A DNA stretch of 64,000 nt from Flaccisagitta enflata (taxonomy: Eukaryota > Chaetognatha > Sagittoidea > Aphragmophora). Shown here piece by piece: positions 58,391-64,000 of this stretch. A program made the position numbers and the translations under genes. The notes under the pieces were generated by a model. It saw nothing but the letters and a program-made list of their open reading frames with translations, was not told where the DNA came from and did not search any database. Position 1 is the first letter of the stretch; each line of letters opens with the position of its first letter. The stretch covers positions 13,702,001-13,766,000 of the forward strand of contig OZ231126.1 in NCBI GenBank assembly GCA_965153355.1, given 5' to 3'.

Positions 58391-59548
58391 TTAGCATTCA
58401 TCCTCTGATGAACTTTCTGAGTTGTTACGATCATGCCGGCTTTTGCGATTTTTATTGTAACGATATTTGTTGTCGTAGCGATGAGAACGGGATTGGTTGT
58501 TGTACTCGCGGGAACGGTTGGCGTAATCGTGGGAATGGCCATCGTAATCACGGGAACGGTCATCGTAATCACGGGAACGGCCATCATAATCGCGGGAACG
58601 GCCATCGTAATTGCGGGAGCGGCCATTGTTATCGCGGGAGCGGCCATCGTAATCGCGGGAGTGGCCATCGTAATCGCGGGAGTGGCCATCGTAATCGCGG
58701 TAGTGGCCATCGTAATCGCGGGGGCGGCTGTCATTATAACTGTCACGAGGATAGCGTCCATCATGGCGTCCAGCGAGGGCACGTGGTCGGCGTCCATGAT
58801 CGCGTGGTTGGCGACCAGTATGATCGTCATTGTCGCTATCCGAAGATGAATGACAACTTAGATACTGGAGCTCAGATTGGAGTTCATCCATCTGGAGACG
58901 ACATGCCTTAAAGGATGTTTCTAAGGCGTCAAGGCCATCGTGAAAAACAGCCACCGCTGATGCACTGGCAGTGTCAGCAGGCGATTGGGCAACCACCGGT
59001 TTTTGATCGGCGAGGGACGTTTGGAGGCGAAGCGCAATCTTTTTGGTGTTGTCGATGGACATTGCATCCTCGTCGCAACCAAGGTTGATTTCCTGACGGT
59101 AGTTCTGCGGCAAAGCTCCTCTGAACCGAAAGAAGAATTTGTCCTCCCAGTTGTCTGGTTTTTCGTGGATCATGACAGCATTTTTGACCCTCGTCGCCAG
59201 GGCATGAAAGCTTTCCTTTCCATCCCATTTGATGGAATTCTTATTGATTCGCCAGTTGTATTTCTCCTGTGGATGGATGAGCAGGCTTTGCAACTCAACT
59301 TTGAGTTCGTTCCAATCATCTTTGGTGCAGCTTTTAAGGACGTCACGAGCTGTTGCATCCAGCTTGAGTGGTAGCCACTGTCTGCAGAGGAAATTTTGGC
59401 GATCTGGTGTTGTTGCGCCTGTTGCGACGATAACTCCACCTTCGAGTAACGGAAGCCATTCGCTCATAACATGGACACCAGATTGGTAGTTCTCCACCGG
59501 GATGGATGTTGCTGGTGTTTCATTTTCGTCTGGCGCTGGATCCGGCAT
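58391..59548 (-). CDS. gag: Retrotransposon Gag-like protein with RDYDG repeats
   Basis: An uninterrupted 385-residue minus-strand frame from ATG 59546-59548. Residues about 60-190 look like an LTR-retrotransposon capsid: WLPLKLDATARDVLKSCTKD, DWNELKVELQSLL, ESFHALATRVKNAV, WEDKFFFRFRGALPQNYRQE. A Ser/Asp patch (HSSSDSDNDD) follows, then about a dozen 7-residue repeats of the type SRDYDGR or SRDYDGH, encoded by a 21-bp tandem repeat at roughly 58510-58740, and an Arg/Lys/Asn-rich tail. There is no CCHC zinc knuckle; the basic RDYDG tract may take over nucleic-acid binding (inference). No protease, reverse transcriptase or integrase frame lies downstream, so the element would be non-autonomous or a Gag-only remnant. 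Confidence 0.75.
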   Translation of the reverse strand: MPDPAPDENETPATSIPVENYQSGVHVMSEWLPLLEGGVIVATGATTPDRQNFLCRQWLPLKLDATARDVLKSCTKDDWNELKVELQSLLIHPQEKYNWRINKNSIKWDGKESFHALATRVKNAVMIHEKPDNWEDKFFFRFRGALPQNYRQEINLGCDEDAMSIDNTKKIALRLQTSLADQKPVVAQSPADTASASAVAVFHDGLDALETSFKACRLQMDELQSELQYLSCHSSSDSDNDDHTGRQPRDHGRRPRALAGRHDGRYPRDSYNDSRPRDYDGHYRDYDGHSRDYDGHSRDYDGRSRDNNGRSRNYDGRSRDYDGRSRDYDDRSRDYDGHSHDYANRSREYNNQSRSHRYDNKYRYNKNRKSRHDRNNSESSSEDEC

Positions 59549-60602
59549 TTTGATAAAAGTTCACCGGCGTTTCCAATGTTTGAATGTTTTAAAATGAATG
59601 TTTTTGTTAGAACAAGAGTTTCAAATAAGAACAATATGATCATTAACTAAAAACAAAACCCTAAAGCACGACTGGGGCCCCAAAAATCAAAGTCATAATT
59701 TCGTGGCGCTGTTCCGTGGGAAAGGAGACGAAATCCACTGGTGTTCCACAAGCCTGCACCTGATCCCTCACGGCTGCAGGGTCGAAGTTATCGGCGGGAC
59801 AAGTATACTAAACAGCAGAGGACGTGTGAAGAAGGAAGGATTACCAGCTGGGTTTTAAGGGAGACGGCTTGCATACCAGGCAGCGACAGGTACACAGGTC
59901 GGGCACACTGCCACAAGGAGAAGACCTCGAAGGGCTGCGTTCTAGGCGTTCAGCCCAAACACTGAGGGACTCCCGAGTGCTCTTAGCGGGAATATTTGAG
60001 CAGGCACTTTGGAACTTGACGTAAAATCGTGATTGTCCAGCAATCCCCAAATATAGTCGCCAACTTGACAAAGACTGACTCGGAATATGGTTAGGGTAGT
60101 ACAGGGGCTCAAATTGGCCGATGTACCAGCTGTAAGGGACAAAATCTTGCATACCCTCACACTTCCAAGCGCAAGCCCATCCTCACCATGACGAAGCGGT
60201 CCTTGGTCTAGGAAGGGTTACTTGGGGCGCTTGGGCATGCCTGCTTTGTCTTGAAGGAAGAAGGAGTCTGTTGGATATTGATGGAATTGTATTGCATCTA
60301 GGAGAGGGAACAGGCTCAAAGTAGTTACGGTGCTGATGGTTGATAAACGGTGTTGATCATTGAAGACTACGCGGACAGCTATACTACCCTATACAGGGGC
60401 CCCAGTGATACCTCATACAATGTAAGGAGAAGGAGAGAATATGGTTATTGATGCATCGGTATATAAGAATGACAATATGGTTAATGATTACTGGGACTGA
60501 TATTATGACAGTGTAAGAGCTAACAATGATTGAAGCTATGACTACTTCACGGTAATATTCATCAGATTCTTCCATGGCATTGATAGAGTCCAGCCATGCT
60601 AC
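59549..60602 (-). other. 5' leader/LTR candidate of the Gag element
   Basis: Region between the 24-bp end and Gag. It has a GC-rich non-coding stretch (59760-60250). No unambiguous primer-binding site was found. Confidence 0.4.
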
Positions 60603-60999
60603 TTATACAGGTTTTCATCCCTTACACTACTAGATAGCCTATCAAAATTTTTAGTATGAAGGATATCAGCTAGGCACTGAATCCCAAGTAATGTGTTACA
60701 ACAGCTTCTATCATAAAAAAAAGGATTAGCATGATAAAAACAATACAGTTAAACCCCGCTATAACGGATCCAAGAATAACGGAAATCCGCCTATAACGAG
60801 TTCTGAGACAAAGTCCCCACCATTTCTCTTTAATTTCTTTGTTAAAAAATTCCAGTAAAACCGGATCCAACTATAACGAGAAATCCAAGAATACCGCATG
60901 GACTGGCCAGTCCGCAGACCTATAGCCTTCCACCAATAACAGATAGCGGCTGCCAAAAGACAAAAGAAGCGCGAAATCATCAATGGGCAGGGGTGAGAG

Positions 61000-61118
<119 letters not shown>

Positions 61119-61179
61119 AGAGACCTTTGTAGCCAGGTTGATGGGCATTACATTCTAAAATGGTTCGCTTGTCAGGTTT

Positions 61180-61370
61180 TAGTCGCATACTAAGCGACTC
61201 CACACCCTGCTATGTTGGTTCGTTTGTTGGTCGGTCAATTGGTTGGTTGGTCAATTGGTTCCCTATTAACTATTTTGGCATTTTTGAGCTTTTTCAGCCT
61301 ACTGAAAACGCGCATCATAGATGTGTGTTGAGGTGGGGGAGGGGGATATGCACCCCTGCCCACCTGTATG
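61180..61370 (+). mobile_element. Hairpin-ended element, 3' end lost
   Basis: 5' TAGTCGCATACTAAGCGACT, GTTGGTCGGTCAATTGG tract, GAGCTTTTTCAGCC and CACCCCTGCCCACC; no recognisable 3' arm. Confidence 0.65.
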
Positions 61371-61705
61371 CCTTAGATGTTTACAAAAGTTTCAAGTTTT
61401 CAAAATTCATTTTACTGTAATGCCAAAGGCTTTTTCCTTATGTTTTACAAACACTAAGTATATAGCAAAGAAGATAGCAAATTAGATAGTTGAGGATAGT
61501 TGTTTTGGCAATAACGCAATCCGCCAATAACGCATAAAATTCGTTAGTCCCTTCAGATCCGTTATAGCGGGAGTTAACTGTATTTTTGCCTGTTACATCA
61601 TGAATTTCAGCTGGGCCGGTTTATTGTGGAAATGACCTGTAAAAAGTGTTAAAAGGCAAATGCATTTCTTCCACTGTCTCAATCATGAAGTGTGAACAGC
61701 CAATA

Positions 61706-62252
61706 CAGGGTGTTTCACATCAAATGAAATATAAGAAAACGATGTCATTTTGCTTCTGAAAATGAGGGAACAATTCTGAAAAAAAAACTCTTACACTCCG
61801 ATTTTTCATGTAAAAATTGCATGGGTCCAAGTTAAATAGTTTCGCCATAACATTGATGTGAAGAAAAATGAATATTCAGAGTCAATTTTCCTTCTTTCTT
61901 GGAAGTTTTCCTTCAAATTGTTCTCATTTCTAAACAGCTTGAGTTACAGATCCCAGATTGATCTCAAATTAAAGATATTTTTATTTTCTTTCATCTGAGT
62001 CCAATCTGGCAACTGTAGGTCCAACTGTTTTGAAGTAAGTGCAATTTAAAAAAAAAAACTTCTATGAAACAAAAATCATTGACAGTAAATATTCATTTTA
62101 CTTCAAATCCATGTTGTGGTCAGAGCAGTAAAATTTTTACATAAAATATCGGAGCTCAAGAGCTCTATGAATTTTTCTTCAAAATTGTTTTCTCATTTTT
62201 AGAATCATAATGGCATCGTTTTCTTATACTTCATTTGATGTGAAACGCCCTG
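61706..62252. mobile_element. Foldback MITE with TA target site
   Basis: Left CAGGGTGTTTCACATCAAAT pairs with right ATTTGATGTGAAACGCCCTG, with TA at both borders. Arms extend more than 150 bp. A single-arm relative lies at 29362-29540. Confidence 0.85.
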
Positions 62253-62808
62253 TAGATAAATGAGCTAAGCATCTTTTTAGTCGCACAACACTCTTCTTTC
62301 TTCTTTCTTTCTTATTTGGGCAGCAGTCCAAAACGGCCGATGTCCTGTAGAACACAGGGGTGAACCGTCATGTATGTCCAGTCATCCCCCCTAGGACTTA
62401 AGACCCAAATATCAGCCTCAAGGCCTAAATCCCAGCCTAGAGGCCCAAATCCTAGCCTGTTGTGTGTTGGGCCAATTCCCAGCCTAATGGCCCAAATCTC
62501 AGCCTGATGACCAAAATCGCAGTCTGGAGACCCAAATCTGAGCTTTGAGGCCCTCTTAGCCATTAGGCTCAAATCCCAGCCTTTGAGCCCAAATCCTAGC
62601 CTGTAGGATAAAAATCCTGTGTCCAGGCTCAAGCCACAGCTTAGTGATCCAAAACCCCCCAAAATAATTCAAATCCTAAACCAGTCCTCACAAGCCTAAA
62701 ATCAGTCAACCCTCCTGAAATCAGTCACAAACAGACAGACGTAACAGTTCACCCCTATATTCTACAGGACATTGTCTCTTTTGGGCCGCTGCCCTGCTCC
62801 CGCCTCAC

Positions 62809-63269
<461 letters not shown>

Positions 63270-63867
63270 GTACTCTGTATCTCTCTGTATCTCTCTCACC
63301 CTCCCACCGACGTTTTTATTACTTTATTACTTACGCGTTTACAGTTCAGGTTATTTCCCTCTAAGTTAGCTCATATGGGTTGTGTTTTAAAGACATTCCC
63401 TCTAATTCTAAAAATACTCATTTTTGCCACAAAGATGCTAACGTCTGTCCTATGAAAGGTTAACAACTATCATTCAAACAGTGTATCAAGTGTTTTTTCC
63501 TACCTGTGATTTAATAAAAATCAATTCACTGAAAAGGCAATTAGCTGGTCAGGGGGGACACGTTCAACAACTAGAAATTGTAAAAGTACCAAAAAACAAA
63601 AAGAATTGCAAATAGAAAAACTTTCACGAACAAAAGAAAATTTTTAGTTTACGCATTTTCTTTAAAATCTTTATTTCAAAATGTTTTTTCAATTCGGTAT
63701 TTTAAGTAAATCAATTTTGAGGACAGAGAAATATTTTTTTACATACTTAGATATGCTCAAAAACTCTTCTGAGGCTCTACAAATGGTATTTGGAAAAATC
63801 GCAGTTCTGTAGCTCCTTAAGTTCCGAATGTAACTATTTTTGGACAGACGTTGTGATTTTAGAATCA

Positions 63868-64000
63868 ACAGGTCGCCCAAGGGCAATATGTGGTCAGCGA
63901 TATCCATTGCCCGGCATTGCATGATTGTGAATTGGAGTGACAGAAAGCAGGGCAGCGCCCCAAAAGGAACAAAGTCTTGTAGAACACAGGAGTTCTTTCG
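63868..64000 (+). mobile_element. Minisatellite foldback element running off the window
   Basis: CAGGTCGCCCAAGGGCAATA, GTGGTCAGCGATATCCATTG, GAAAGCAGGGCAGCGCCCC and CTTGTAGAACACAGGAG match the left end of other copies. Confidence 0.75.

Larger units (their letters stand above)
52695..60626 (-). mobile_element. Candidate non-autonomous LTR-type element carrying Gag
   Basis: A 24-bp sequence occurs at 52695-52718 and 60603-60626 in the same orientation, read on the minus strand as TGTAAGGGATGAAAACC plus TGTATAA. On the minus strand the left copy is preceded by a purine run (CGAGGGGAAG), as expected of a polypurine tract before a 3' LTR. Beyond 24 bp the two copies diverge, so one LTR is truncated or interrupted, perhaps by the TTAACTAG-rich foldback at 52315-52694. 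The primer-binding site was not found. Between the ends lie Gag (58391-59548), a 1.8 kb non-coding part and the nested transposon at 54519-58157. The limits are tentative. Confidence 0.5.

Noticed and set aside
58433-58911. Plus-strand Gly/Asn/Arg and Ile/Val-rich frames opposite Gag
   Set aside because: They are antisense shadows of the 21-bp repeat that encodes the RDYDG tract.

Overview
This is animal (metazoan) nuclear DNA, not bacterial. Its genes are split by GT-AG introns whose phases fit together. Its protein families (ionotropic glutamate receptor, signal-peptide L-asparaginase, kringle) are animal ones. More than half of the window is microsatellites, minisatellites, foldback elements and other mobile DNA. 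The phylum cannot be fixed from the sequence alone; a repeat-rich marine invertebrate would fit.

Layout. 1-9 kb: hexanucleotide and GA/GAAA microsatellites, several copies of a hairpin-ended dispersed element, and a relic of an ionotropic glutamate receptor (2892-3214) with a stop codon just before the last membrane helix. 9.2-12.5 kb: two exons of a second, intact-looking receptor of that class. 12.5-30 kb: hairpin-ended elements, among them a 3 kb one filled by a 30-bp minisatellite (13884-16854) whose pre-insertion site survives as a paralogous copy near 28.78 kb; also a polyQ reading frame and several foldback elements. 30.7-39.8 kb: an L-asparaginase gene whose exon phases are consistent throughout. 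41-52 kb: transposons with target-site duplications, a 770-bp GAAA tract, and a two-module 891-bp tandem array. 52.7-60.6 kb: a minus-strand Gag-only retroelement interrupted by a 3.6 kb transposon with an 8-bp target duplication, which itself carries further elements. 60.6-64 kb: microsatellites and more foldback elements.

Two observations stand out. First, two exons that together encode a complete, slightly short kringle domain lie in the last asparaginase intron region. They form a symmetric phase 1-1 module that splices in frame either in (486 aa) or out (418 aa), giving a possible secreted asparaginase-kringle protein. Second, a dispersed element family has a 5' hairpin whose arm and part of its loop are repeated as complement at the 3' end. 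At least four unrelated arm sequences occur, each matched within its own copy. The architecture resembles Helentron-type non-autonomous elements with diversified, co-varying ends.
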